Source: Prillingera fragicola
Lineage: Eukaryota > Basidiomycota > Tremellomycetes > Trichosporonales > Trichosporonaceae
DNA length: 64,000 nt
Reading direction: 5' to 3'
NCBI GenBank assembly: GCA_002335605.1
Contig: BEDY01000007.1
Location: 124,001 to 188,000, forward strand
Shown: positions 21,385 to 32,077 of the stretch, piece by piece
How the letters are laid out: each line of letters begins with the position of its first letter
Position numbering within the stretch: the stretch's first letter is position 1
Made by a program: the position numbers and the translations under genes
The notes under the pieces: generated by a model
What the model saw: only the letters and a program-made list of their open reading frames with translations
What the model was told of the DNA's origin: nothing
Database searches by the model: none

Positions 21385-21665
21385 CTTGGAGCGAGTTGCG
21401 CGTGGGCGTAGTTCTAGATGGAGTGAGCACTTTGTCCGAGGAATAACAGCATCTATACTGACTGCCTGTACGTGCAAGAGGCCCCTGTAGGTTGTGAGAG
21501 TAGAACGGTGATGGGGAACAAGAGCAGATGGACGATGAAGCGATGGATGCTGGCTCGTCGTCGTTTTGGGACCACTCGTGCCTGGATGCCAACACGAGCG
21601 GAACCAAAAACAAACAATGCACAAACGTGGCCGCCAAACCGATGAATTACGTAAAAAAACAATGC

Positions 21666-21671
21666 CACGTG
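21666..21671. promoter_or_regulatory. CACGTG box in the AUR1/THO1 divergent promoter
   Basis: A single CACGTG sits about 110 bases upstream of the THO1 start codon and 280 bases upstream of AUR1. It is the same core found in other housekeeping promoters of this window. Confidence 0.45.
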
Positions 21672-21782
21672 AGACCCACGCTTCACCTGATTTGATTCCG
21701 TCCACTCGAACTGGGTAGAGACGCAGCACCGAGGAAGGTATCATCCATCACTCACAACTACAAACACTTTCCAACAAAAGCC

Positions 21783-24175
21783 ATGGCATCGGCACTCTAC
21801 TCGACGCTCAAGTCGAGTCTGAACAAGGTCGTGGTAAAGGGAGACGCATCCCGAAAATCTGCGCTGGCCAAGCACGCCGGCGCAGGGCCTCTTCCTCCTC
21901 TTGACCCGGCCGAGCTCAAGAAGGTTGTCGGCGCGGCTTGGGATGCAGCATCTGCCAAGGCACCTGCTGGGGCAAGCTCATCGACTAGCCGCGCTGCAGA
22001 AGTGATCAGGTCGACATTGGACCTTGTCGGCCGCGACGTTGCTGTTCGTCCAGTCATTGATTTGAGCGTGAGTTGCGCACAATTGTTGTTTTGGACGGTC
22101 GCTGACGGACGAGCAGTTGCCCGAGCCTGCCGACGATGCCCCGGACGCCGACAAGGCACGATTCCAGACAGCCTTGCAAGATCGTTTGGATATCGTGCTC
22201 ACGCTGTACGAGGTTGCATTTGAGGCCATGCCTGATCTCGCCTATCTCGAGCCTGGAGCAATATTCATTCCCTTGCTCGAAGACTTTGTCGAGTTACTGT
22301 CTGTTGGGACATGGCACGAACTGTTCGGCTACATGGAGACACGCCAGAAGCGGTTTACAAAGAACATGCCGGCGTCGCGAGGCAAGGCTCTCCCACTGCT
22401 GCGCACCATCAACGCCTTCTTGCGATTCCTGTCCCACACGCCAGAGGATCTGCGAATGAAGGGCCGCGTACAGCTCTTCACCTCTTCGGCGATCAGTATT
22501 GCGGATAAGAGTGCAACCAACTTGCGAGGCGAGTACAGCAATATCATGACCACATGGGAGAAGGACGAGCCCACGGCGGAGGCTGAGGAGGAAGTCGACG
22601 GAGACGTCAAGATGGAAGACGAGAAGGATGAGAAAGAGGAGAAAGAGAAGGAACCAGCACAGCCCGACTTTTACTCGACACTCTGGTCATTGCAGCAGTT
22701 CTTTGCCTTTCCACCATCCCTCGATGGTCCGGCAGTCGGCGAGCCACCCCAATCACCTTTCGACGAGTTCAGGACAAAATCCGACTTTGTGCTATCACGA
22801 TTGTACGAGCAGACTCGCAGGGAACGCGTTCTTCTTGGCCGGAATCCCGAGCGCACATCACGGAAACGCCCTCGCGAGACGACAGAAAGCTACCCACGGT
22901 ACCTAACTGCCAAGAGCCTACTCGAGTACGAAATCACAGACACCATGTTCCGCCGACAAGTGCTGGTCCAGTACTTTATCCTCTTCCAGTTTCTTCTCAA
23001 TCTCACCCCTACTACCGCCGACAAGCAGCAGTTCACCGGCGGCATGCCCAAAACCTTTGTCATTGACGGCGACAGCTTGTCGTGGATCAAGACGACTGTC
23101 TCGGCCATTCGTCAGGAGCTGCAGCGCATGTCCCCCGAAGGACCACACTTTGAGAAGACGGTTGTGTCGCTCATGGACCGTGAGAGGCGGTACGCGCAGT
23201 GGAAGAACGACGGCTGCCCCGAGTCCGAGTGGGAGCTGCACACTGTGGACCCCAAGGTCGCAGAGGCTGCTGCCGACAAGTGGCGCCGCCACCAGATGCC
23301 CATGCGCAAGTGGCCTTACCGCTATGGCACAGCAAGTCTGACCAACGTCTGGGACAGGGGATACAAGAGCATGGACAACTTCAAGACTCCTGTCCAGATG
23401 CCCACGGTGTTCGAGTTGGAGGAGAAGCTGCGCAAGATTGAGGAGGAAGAGGAGGATGACAAGGCAATGGGACGCGACCCACCACCCGAGAACGCCGAGG
23501 TGAGTCCACGCCACAGCCATGCTACGGCTACTGACTATATCGCAGATCAAACGCACGATTCAGTGGTGCGCTCTCCGCGAGATTCGTCGAAGCCACCCGC
23601 GCATCTCCCCGATGGTGAACGGCAAGTACGACCTGCACGAGGTGGTCAAGGCGATCAATGGCCTGGAGGCGAAGCGCGCCGCAGCCAAGGCCAAAGCCAG
23701 TGGTCTCGCTGTCGAAGACTCAACCAGCGGCGCCGGAACGCCCGCGCCCGAGGATGCGGGGGAGGATATTGAGGGCATCGAGGCAGCGGCGCAGGCCGAG
23801 GCCGAGGCTGCAGCTGAAGCCGCCGCTGCAGAGGCTGCTGCTGCTGCTGCTGCGGCGGCGGCGAAGACGCCTGAGGGTGCTGCCAAGACTGAGGGAAGTG
23901 CAGAGCCCAACGGCGAGGCCGAGGATGGTGTGAATGGCGCCAGCGATGTGGACATGGACGCGTCCAAGGCAGACGCAGAGGCCGAAGAGGCGACGCCCGC
24001 GACATCGACTTTGCCGTCGCCGGCCAAGTCTGGCGCCGTGGCATCGCCCGCTGCCGAAGAGGCAGCCGAGGAGAATGCCGAGGAACCAGCCGCTCCGGCG
24101 TCACCGCTGTCGCCCTTGTCACCTGGAAGTGCCGAGTTGTCGCCGGCTGCCGCGGCTGAGCTGATGGATGAGTAG
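21783..24175 (+). CDS. THO complex subunit 1 (Hpr1/THOC1-type)
   Basis: Exons 21783-22067, 22117-23499 and 23546-24175 encode 765 residues. The THOC1 core is recognisable: LEPGAIFIPLLEDFVELLSVGTWHELFGYMETRQ, RTINAFLRFLS, then FYSTLWSLQQFFAFP and MPKTFVIDGDSLSWI. The C-terminal 200 residues are low complexity, with long Ala/Glu tracts and Ser-Pro pairs. THO couples transcription elongation to mRNA export in the nucleus. The second exon begins directly after CAG, restoring VRPVIDLS/LPEPADD. Compared with human THOC1, a C-terminal death-domain-like part is not evident; the acidic Ala tract replaces it. Confidence 0.87.
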
Positions 24176-25164
24176 AGGGGAGGGCGAGGAGTAGCATGTA
24201 TTATCTGGGCGACGAGTTGGACTTGGAAAAGGACAGATTGATTTACTCGTGCTGCTGACAAGATGTCTCTGACACTCACAACCTGCGATGCGCGACGTCT
24301 CTTACACTCACCACCTGCCACAGTCTAGTGAGGACCATCGCAAGTAGCAGAGAAGGGGAAGAACAGTGTCACAGAGTCACAGCTCGATACACAGCCAAGT
24401 GCGTGCACGGCTGAACCCTCGGGACACCCGGCCACCACCCCCCAGCCTCTCCAAGCCCGTCGCCCAACCATACGCAGAGGCATCCGACCAACTCCGCCAC
24501 TCCCCGACCGGGCCTCAGTCGCCGCTAACAGACCCCCGAAACGAGTTCAGGATCCCCACGCGAGCCCTATTCCAGTGTCGTTCACGACGAAGCGGTCAAG
24601 CCCGCTTTCGCAGTGGCTGACGGGGGAACAGTCGACGTTCACATCACCGCGCCGAAGACACGAGCCACGAGGAACGGGACTATACTTCCTGGCCCATCAG
24701 CGTGGACGTGGCGGGAGGGTGTGGAAGGCACTACCGCTGCCAACGGCAGTGTGAGTGAATACTGAATACTGGGGTGCGCCGGTTGCGAGTGTGTGTATAG
24801 GTGGGCAGTGCCGGGGACTGTGAGTGAAGGTTTTGGACTCTGTCGCCGTTTGCCATGTGTCGACAAGGCCGCTTTGTGCATCGGTGTTTGAGTGTGCGCT
24901 GACGAGTGGGTGGCGGGTATCTCGCCAAGCTTCATCTCCTCCGCACTCTGCTAGTGGGGCAGCTTCACCTCAATGGCGCTGGACAATGAACCGACAATTG
25001 AGTTCATTACACGAGCTTGGATGGCAAGAAGGGTTTTGCTCTCGCGAACTGTTTGCACGACCTCCCCTATGCATGCATCACATGAAACCACTGCTGGCGC
25101 TGAGAAGCGAGCTGCTAACTCCGCTGTGGAACATCTCTATCCACACATCCGCGTGCACCACCAG

Positions 25165-27574
25165 CTGCGGAGCACGCTGCGGATAAGCCACACCGCCTGC
25201 GGATTGCTGGTGACCTTGCCAGCCGCTTTGCCAACTCGCCTATACCTCACGGGAACGCATGCATGCTGTAGGCGACATGACACCCATATCCACAATCTCC
25301 ACACTAAATGTCGCGATTGCAGCATCATCCCTTCCCGCCTGAAATTTGGGTGCAGAAGGTCTAGAAAACGACCCGCCACCTTCTCGGGGCCGCCAACATC
25401 CGCGTTGCGGTTCTTTTGATTCTTTACGAGAACGCGACTGTCGTACTTCACACGAAGTGGCGTGCCTGGGGTGGGGGTAGTCGTCGCCAGACACGTCTCC
25501 CGCATGCTGAGCAAGAGCCGATGCAAAGCAGTGCGCTGGGACAATACAGTACGCACGCAATCGTTTGTGCACGCAAGCTCGTTGCTGGTCGAGCTGACGG
25601 CATAGTAAGCTGCGGATGGTTTACGCCTAGCTGCGGCTGCCTGCGGATGAGGCGCTCGATACATGACACCTGGTGTTCAAAAGCCGTTCCAGCGACACCT
25701 GGACACTGCAATCGGTGGACGATCGGGCTTGGGCCGCAGTTTGTGAACGTATAGCAGCTGTAGATATGGGAACGAGACTGCACTACTAGTGTTATTGAAA
25801 CGCTGTGGACGTAGTCTTGCTCTGTGGCTTGAGGCGCATGCTGCCCTGTTAATGTCATATCAACTCGGCCTCTGGAGGTCACTGCTCGACATGGAGAACC
25901 AATGGAGCAAACAAAGGTACTGTATGTGCCAACTTCCTCTTGGCATGGAGTGAATCCCGCCCTACCGCAGATGGCGAGCACCGTCCCGAGCAAGAAGCGA
26001 CGGCCTTCGCATCTCATTCTTGTCCACAGCATGTGGTTCCACAATGGCTTGGCAGAGCCTTTATGGCAATGACAAGAGATTCAGTTCAGCGACATTCGGC
26101 CGGCTATGAACATCGCAATGACATAGCCCGTAGTAGTATCAAGGCGCGTCAATGAAGGAAAGAACAGGGTCAGACAGCCATCGCGACAATGGCAGACGGG
26201 GCAGGTGACCCGTTTACCCGCAACAGCGGGGAGGTCTTCCGGCATTATCAATGTCTCGATAACAATGTCGGTGGTCGCGTGGCCAACACGCACAACCAAC
26301 GGGATTGAAAGAATGGTCTGGACTGGACATGACTGCCCACCGCCCTTGCAACTACTCCACTTGCCACGAGTCAGTTACACCCGGCTGGCACGGTCGCGCA
26401 AGCTGTTGGACCTCGCGTGCGCGTTGGTCTGGCATTCTGCTCGGGCAAGGCACAAGGTTTGCCGGCGGAATATGTTGGCAGCGGACACAACCGAAACGTT
26501 AAACTCATGATTTGTATAGCAAGATGTCGAGAGCATGGTCAAGCCACCACAAGACACAGATCATCTCGGCATTGCACAGAGAGTTTGTACGAGGTGTTCC
26601 CCAAGACTGTGCATGCTACTTTGGATCTATTAGGCTCTCCCCCTGCACCCCAACTGGGTGCAAGATGTCCGCCAACCTACTAGAATATGGAGGAATCACC
26701 AGCCGCGTACCAGTGAAACATGCCGTGATAAATGCCGTATGGCCGTTCCCGATACATGTCATTCCATGTCGGATGCTGCTTCTGATCTTTCGAGGATGCA
26801 GCAGGTATTTGTCTACATGCGTTTCAGACTTGTGCTGGGCAGTGCCTTATGACGACTACAAAGCTACGCTTAATCTTAGGCAGAGGCGAGCAATGTTGGG
26901 TCTGCAGAGTATAGGAACCCGCAGTGCAATGTCGGCATGGGAGCAAGGCACTGACCAGCTGGAATTGATCGCCTCGGTGCTGATGCTCATCTGACATGTG
27001 TCAGGATCAAGCTCACGTCAGCACGCCAGCCAGCTGCATGGCTGCCTTGTCGCTGGCCGGGCTGCTGTTAGCCTTGTTGCTCAGCGTTTGTCGGTGTTGT
27101 TGACCCAAAGAGTGCAGTCTCGTTGTAGGAGAGGTCCAGGTTGACCGATCCTCTGCATTTTGGTGCACCAGAACTGGCCATCTTACTTGCAACAGAGCCA
27201 GCGTTTCCAGAACGTACTCCTCTTGCAATTGTCTCGGAGGAAGCTTCTGGAGCTGATCTCAGACCATTGAGCTTCATGCTTGTTGCGATCTGCCCCATCC
27301 AGCCTTCTTGTGCCGACATGGTGGGTGCGCAAGCCATCAGCACGACCACCTGAGTGGACTTGCAGTATGAGGTGTGGGTATTTGTGCCTGCTTGCGTCTC
27401 GGTACAGGAACGTAATGTTGAGTTCCGGCATCGTCGAAATGTAGCTGCCACAGAGGATGTTGCAGTGACGACAATACGTCTGTGCCACACTCTGTTGCAA
27501 AACCATCTGAATGCTCTGCTCGTTGCGCTGCGGATGAGTTGGGCAAGGGTCCTAGGTCCTGCTCCGCTGCGGAT
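25165..27574 (+). repeat. Dispersed CTGCGGAT octamer, six exact same-strand copies
   Basis: Exact CTGCGGAT occurs at 25177-25184, 25197-25204, 25610-25617, 25641-25648, 27528-27535 and 27567-27574. Near copies are CTGCGGAG at 25165-25172 and CTGCGGCT at 25631-25638. The copies come in close pairs spaced 20-39 bases. All precede the His-rich gene and lie on its strand. The CGG core resembles fungal zinc-cluster half-sites. Confidence 0.6.
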
Positions 27575-27856
27575 AGATCGTCTTGCATGCCGACAATGTC
27601 GTGCTTGAGAATCGTTACCCGAGTGGGCATGTGGTTCGTGTCGAAACTGAGATGGAGGGCCATGGCAACCGACACCTGCTGGTCACAAGGTGCTGATACT
27701 GGGTGGGACACGAATAGGGACCCGTTCCCAAGAGATTCTTGGCATGGTGGTCTCAGGACTAGGCCCGCACCTCTGACATACCCTCTGGGAACTGGCGGGA
27801 GTCCACAGGTCCTTCGATACGATCAGCTCGTGGTCGCAATCGCCGTCTCAGAAGAG

Positions 27857-27863
27857 ATATAAA
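27857..27863 (+). promoter_or_regulatory. TATA box of the His-rich precursor gene
   Basis: ATATAAA lies 121 bases upstream of the ATG and is followed by a C/T-rich leader. A clean TATA box is unusual among genes in this window and suggests strong, regulated expression. Confidence 0.6.
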
Positions 27864-27983
27864 CCCCCCCGCCTTGGCACCATCTCGTTCTTCTTCATCC
27901 GACAACTCGCCTCGACTAAGGGAGTTTACTTCGACAACTTGCGACAACCTTCGACACTACTTTACCTCGACGCGTAACACATA

Positions 27984-28709
27984 ATGCGCAGCGCCACACT
28001 CTTCACCGTTGTGGCACTCCTTGCCTCGGGCGTCATCGCTGCCCCCGTCGCAGAGGTCCAGGACCTGTCCGCCCGTGCCCCCGAGGCTGAGGCCCAGCCT
28101 GAGGCCGCCGTCATCGAGGCCCGCGACCCCGAGGCTGAGGCCGAGGCCGAACCTTTCTTCTGGGGACACCGTCATGGCCACGGTCACCACGGAGGTCACC
28201 ACCACGGTCACCACGGTCACCACGGCCACGGCGGCCACCACCACCACCACAAGCGCGATGGCGAGATTGAGGCTCGCGACGCCGAGGCTGAGGCCGAGGC
28301 CGAGCCGTTCTTCTGGGGACACCGTCATGGTCACGGCCACCACGGCGGCCACCACGGAGGTCACCACGGTCACGGTCACCACGGTCACCACGGACACCAC
28401 CACCACCACAAGCGCGATGGCGAGATTGAGGCTCGCGACGCCGAGGCTGAGGCCGAGGCCGAGCCGTTCTTCTGGGGGGGCGGCAGGCACCACCACGGCG
28501 GCCACCACGGTGGTCACCACGGTCACGGTCACCACGGAGGTCACCACGGACACCACCACCACCACAAGCGCGAGGCTGAGGCTGAGGCAGAGGCAGAGGC
28601 CAAGCCGTTCTTCTTCAACTGGTTCCGCAAGCCCGCCCACCACCACGGACACCACCACGGCGGACACCACGGCGGACACCACCACGGTGGGCACCACCAC
28701 CACCACTAG
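27984..28709 (+). CDS. Secreted histidine-rich repetitive precursor with Kex2-type (KR) and Glu-Ala processing sites
   Basis: A 241-residue intronless frame. Residues 1-20 form a signal peptide (hydrophobic LFTVVALLASGVIAA, cleavage predicted after AA20). Four units follow. Each has a run of alternating Glu-Ala, then PFFW (57-60, 108-111, 161-164) or PFFFNWF (208-214), then a Gly-His block ending in His5. Dibasic KR sites are at 90-91, 143-144 and 195-196, directly after poly-His. The last KR is followed by (EA)5, the arrangement trimmed by the Ste13-type dipeptidyl aminopeptidase in alpha-factor precursors. About 70 of 241 residues are His. Release of several secreted metal-binding-type peptides is inferred. 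I know no named family with this combination; it fits the broad class of Kex2-processed repeat proteins. An alternative is an unprocessed cell-wall His-rich protein. Confidence 0.85.
   Translation: MRSATLFTVVALLASGVIAAPVAEVQDLSARAPEAEAQPEAAVIEARDPEAEAEAEPFFWGHRHGHGHHGGHHHGHHGHHGHGGHHHHHKRDGEIEARDAEAEAEAEPFFWGHRHGHGHHGGHHGGHHGHGHHGHHGHHHHHKRDGEIEARDAEAEAEAEPFFWGGGRHHHGGHHGGHHGHGHHGGHHGHHHHHKREAEAEAEAEAKPFFFNWFRKPAHHHGHHHGGHHGGHHHGGHHHHH
28116..28706 (+). repeat. Coding tandem repeat, four units of about 135-160 bases
   Basis: Units correspond to residues 45-91, 92-144, 145-196 and 197-241 (28116-28256, 28257-28415, 28416-28571, 28572-28706). Units 2 and 3 are nearly identical at their starts (DGEIEARDAEAEAEAEPFFWG), which shows recent duplication. 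Unit 4 is divergent. Inner CACCACGG-type repeats make the array prone to copy-number change. Confidence 0.9.
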
Positions 28710-29459
28710 GCGTCTCGCCGGGTGGGCCGCAAGGCAACGGACTTTCGCGTACCCTCTGATAGGGAAGAGCGTGTATATCAACTGAAAGAGAGAAGTTTTA
28801 TTCAGCAGAACACTTTTTTGAGATGCCTGCAGCTTGCGTACTGTATATGCAGCTTGATTATATTCCTTATTAGCAATTAGCACATACAACTAATCGAGTG
28901 TCAGGATTGTCATTCAGCAGGTGGCTGCCACACTTGGCTAATGCGTCAGAATGGCGGAGATGTGACCGAAAGAGGCAATGTCGCTATGTCCATCCGAGCG
29001 CGACCGAGTCAGCAAAGCAGTCGCAATATGCCAAAAGAATCTGTGTCAGCCGCCTGTTCAGTCGAACCATAACCAGAAGCGCAAGAACAATAGAGTGGTG
29101 AGAACAAGGGCAACTGGAGGAAGAGCAAGACACACCTCTGGCAACGAGGTGGGAAAGCGGAGAGATTAGGTGGAGGCAGTTTATTTACTCCCCCACTTAT
29201 TTCCAAAATCCGGAGCATATGTTACCGACTGTGGTGTCGCCCGGCATACCCTTGCCCAAAGGCCAACTGCAGGAGCGGTGGGAGTAGCCCACATGACTGT
29301 AGTCTGGAGACTTGGGCAAGTTAGGCCAAGCCGAGGGCTCTGTCACCAACAGTTCAGCCAGAGTCTATCCAGCCACAGACGCCAGTGTCAGAGCCGCCCA
29401 GTAGTGAGATGAATGTGCAATGCATCATGCGCGTCTTTACCCTTCCTCTCCCTCCTACC
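28710..29459. other. Intergenic interval between His-rich gene and bS18m
   Basis: Tail-to-tail intergenic DNA of about 750 bases. No convincing coding frame or RNA gene was seen; the first 160 bases are AT-rich and probably contain the 3' end of the His-rich transcript. Confidence 0.5.
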
Positions 29460-30698
29460 TCAAAGCTGGTTGTAGTAGTTGTTACGCACGTCCTTGTGAC
29501 CCAATCCCTTGGGACGCGGCATGTTGGACCACCTGGGAATAATGCCCATTGCCCGTGCACGACGGACCATTTTGCCGACGGCACGCTGGCTCTTCCACGT
29601 CAAGCCCGTCTTGGCACGCGACTTGATGTGACCCATGCTGTCCAAAAAGGCCAGGCTCATGAGGGGGTTGGAAGTGTGCTCGAGAGGCGACGACTTGCGA
29701 ATGTAAAACGGGTCGATGCGCCTGGCAATCTTCACGGGCGGGCCGAGGAGGGGCGGGGCGATCCTAAAGCTCCTCGAGGCGGGAAAGAGATTGGGGTGCG
29801 TGTAGGCGTGGGGAGGGGTGACCTGCGGGCGTTAGGTGATATTCACAGATTGCGTGAGCGAGCCAAAGGGAGATTGGAGAGAGGTGGAGGACGATATGCG
29901 GCAGCGCAGGCACCCAGCAACGCTATCACCATCCATGCCCGAGGCTGAGGTGCTGGTCGGCCACAGAGAGTGCCAGATCATGCGCAGATACCAAGGCATC
30001 TAAAGCATGTGAAGCATGGGAAGCCGACATCGTTGCCCTTGCAGCAGCCATGACGCAAACCCCACTCATGGAGCACAAGCCACTGTATGGTCGCGACCAT
30101 TGTGGACAGTAGCCCCTAGGCAGAGGCAAAATGCCAGTCGGCCCACGGGAGGCAGCTTCACAGTGCCCAGAGCATGACAACCAGGCAACTCGACTGAGGC
30201 AGCCAGCGCTCAAGCTCCCAAAGGCCAGCTCTGACTCGCCGGTCTGCACCGTCCACAACGGCAAACATGTCGCCAGACAAGATACCTCCCCGTGAAAGAC
30301 CACCTGCCGGCGACCAATCTGCGTTCCTCTCCTGCCAACCTGGCCCTGCCCCTCAATCCCACACTCTGTCCAACACTTACCTCGTGAGGCACAAACGGCT
30401 TCCTAGGGTCCTTCTCGAGGCCCCAGCTCCCCTTCGATCCAACACTAGCAATCATGCCGCGCGCACCATCGATGACACCGTCGGTGTTGACACCCTCGGT
30501 GGCCGCACCTTCGACGAACTCTCCCGAAGGTGGCGGGGCGTCAGGCCGGCCGCCCTTGGGATGAACATAGGGCCTTTTGGTGAGGCGCGCGAGAAAGTCG
30601 GACGTGATGCTGCGCGCGTCTTCGCGGGCGAGAGCCGAGGTGGCGAAGCCTCGCGCGAGGGGGCGGGTCGGTGCGAGGGATGTGCGGAGGGCGGCCAT
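29460..30698 (-). CDS. Mitochondrial small-subunit ribosomal protein bS18m
   Basis: Two exons (30698-30381 and 29822-29460) encode 226 residues. The N-terminus (MAALRTSLAPTRPLARGFATSALA) is a good mitochondrial presequence, positively charged with few acidic residues. The S18 domain is in exon 2: NPLMSLAFLDSMGHIKSRAKTGLTWKSQRAVGKMVRRARAMGIIP. It binds rRNA in the mitoribosome platform region. The intron is 558 bases, with a good GTAAGT donor and CGCAG acceptor, an order of magnitude longer than most here. Frame is kept (VPHE/VTPPHAY), so exon skipping or an unannotated internal exon is possible but not required. Confidence 0.85.
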
Positions 30699-30998
30699 TG
30701 TGGTGGTATAGGAGTGTTGTTGGATGAGTTGTCGATGTGTTCAAGATGAGTTGGGACTTTTTCGGAGGGAGGAAAGAAATTAGGCATGCGAGATCGACGA
30801 CCCTGCCTGGCAGCGCGCCTAACGCCATCGTCCATCGCCTCGACCTTTACCATGTTCTGGCATGCATAGCGAACCGTGTCAGCAACACAACAAGGCTCGC
30901 AGAGACAGTCGACGCTATGGCTAGATATGCATGCGACAACAGGTGCAAAATGACATCCAAAACAAGCTCAAACCACTGCTCAGGCTTCCAACCTGGGC

Positions 30999-31955
30999 TC
31001 ACTTCTGCAACCCCCAAGTGAACCCAACGTCGCTCCGTCTCCTGCTCGCAGGCGACTCACCCGGAGCCGCAGCCCCAAACCCTATAGACGGTATCCGCGC
31101 AGGCGTGCCCTTGCCGCTACTCGGCGTTCCCTGCGGCTGCGTGCTGGGCGCGGCGCTCGTGTCGCCCGCTGCACCAGAGTCGCTCGAAGTATGCGACGTG
31201 TCGGGGGCCAATATGCCAGTGTTGGTATTCAACTGTTTGGCTGGGGTGTTTCTGCTCAGCTGGGAAGCACTCGAGAAGCTGAGAGGGAGCTGTGTCGGCG
31301 CTGCGGCCGAGGTAGCGGGGCTGACGCGAGCGCCAGAGCTGTCGCTGCCTGTGGCGCGGGCTAGAGCGCTACCAGAAGCGATGGCTGGAGCGATACCCAT
31401 AGGCTGAGAGCCCGGAGGTACCTGGCTCAAGGGGGTGGACTGGAAGGGGTGGAAAGGAGCGCGCGGGGAGGTGTTGGGAGATGGGGAGCGGAGGAAGGCG
31501 TCATAGTCTAGCTGGGCTTGGTCGACGTCGGCGAAAGGTGCTTCGACTGGTGCACCGCCTACTCCGATGTCAAGGGGATTTGCTAGTGCGCGCGGGTCGC
31601 CGAGGCCTACACCAGCGCCGATGGCGACAGGGGAGGGGACGAGGGATGAGGGATAGTCAAAGCTGCCTGGGAGGCCTAGTCCTGATGTGGAGGTGGTCGT
31701 GGTGGTGTTGCCGCCTGTTGTCTGGGAGAGCTGGGGGTGCGGGAGAGCATCCTGGATGCGGAACGACTCTTCGACAATGATCCAGGCGCCGTCATCTCGT
31801 CGCCTACGCTTGTGGGCTGGGACATATTGAGGTTGTTCTGCCGGGACGTGGTCGAGGGAGAAGTGCTCTGCGAGGGCGGGGACGGATGGGAATGCACGCG
31901 TGCAAAAGTCCCACCTGCAAAAGTACAGGCGGGACGAGGACGAGGGCGTTGACAT
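30999..31955 (-). CDS. Unknown protein with one N-terminal C2H2 zinc finger
   Basis: A 318-residue intronless frame. Near the start YFCRWDFCTRAFPSVPALAEHFSLDHV has Cys13, Cys18, His31 and His36, a C-x4-C-x12-H-x4-H finger. A basic patch, HKRRRRDD, follows and may be a nuclear localisation signal. The rest is Ser/Thr/Pro/Gly-rich and probably disordered, ending in SRRRSDVGFTWGLQK, which looks like a short conserved C-terminal motif. A transcription-related or RNA-binding role is possible but not shown. The longer in-frame extension upstream lacks an ATG. It is divergent from VPS25, with 122 bases between start codons. Confidence 0.7.
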   Translation of the reverse strand: MSTPSSSSRLYFCRWDFCTRAFPSVPALAEHFSLDHVPAEQPQYVPAHKRRRRDDGAWIIVEESFRIQDALPHPQLSQTTGGNTTTTTSTSGLGLPGSFDYPSSLVPSPVAIGAGVGLGDPRALANPLDIGVGGAPVEAPFADVDQAQLDYDAFLRSPSPNTSPRAPFHPFQSTPLSQVPPGSQPMGIAPAIASGSALARATGSDSSGARVSPATSAAAPTQLPLSFSSASQLSRNTPAKQLNTNTGILAPDTSHTSSDSGAAGDTSAAPSTQPQGTPSSGKGTPARIPSIGFGAAAPGESPASRRRSDVGFTWGLQK

Positions 31956-32077
31956 TGGATGGGGAGGCAAGATGAAGATGGGATGTAAAGCGAGTGGGTT
32001 GGGTGGAGGAGAGAAATCAGGAGAGCAACAATGACGACTGTTCAAGTCACAACAATCTCCATTCTACACCATTCACC

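Larger units (their letters stand above)
24176..27983. other. 3.8-kb gene desert upstream of the His-rich precursor gene
   Basis: No frame in this interval carries a domain, membrane pattern or codon bias like its neighbours, on either strand. Short frames of 60-200 codons overlap each other at random. It contains the CTGCGGAT octamers listed separately and GCATGC-type palindromes (for example near 25073 and 25258). It could be a long promoter, a non-coding transcript locus or a decayed element. Confidence 0.55.

Noticed and set aside
21783..21791. Internal ATG (22147 region) as THO1 start
   Set aside because: The first exon encodes a plausible conserved N-terminus and splices cleanly into the THOC1 core.
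27957..28889. 310-codon minus-strand frame rich in Val, antisense to the His-rich gene
   Set aside because: It is the reverse complement of GGH/HHH codon repeats and has no start context, signal or domain; the plus frame has a signal peptide and processing sites.
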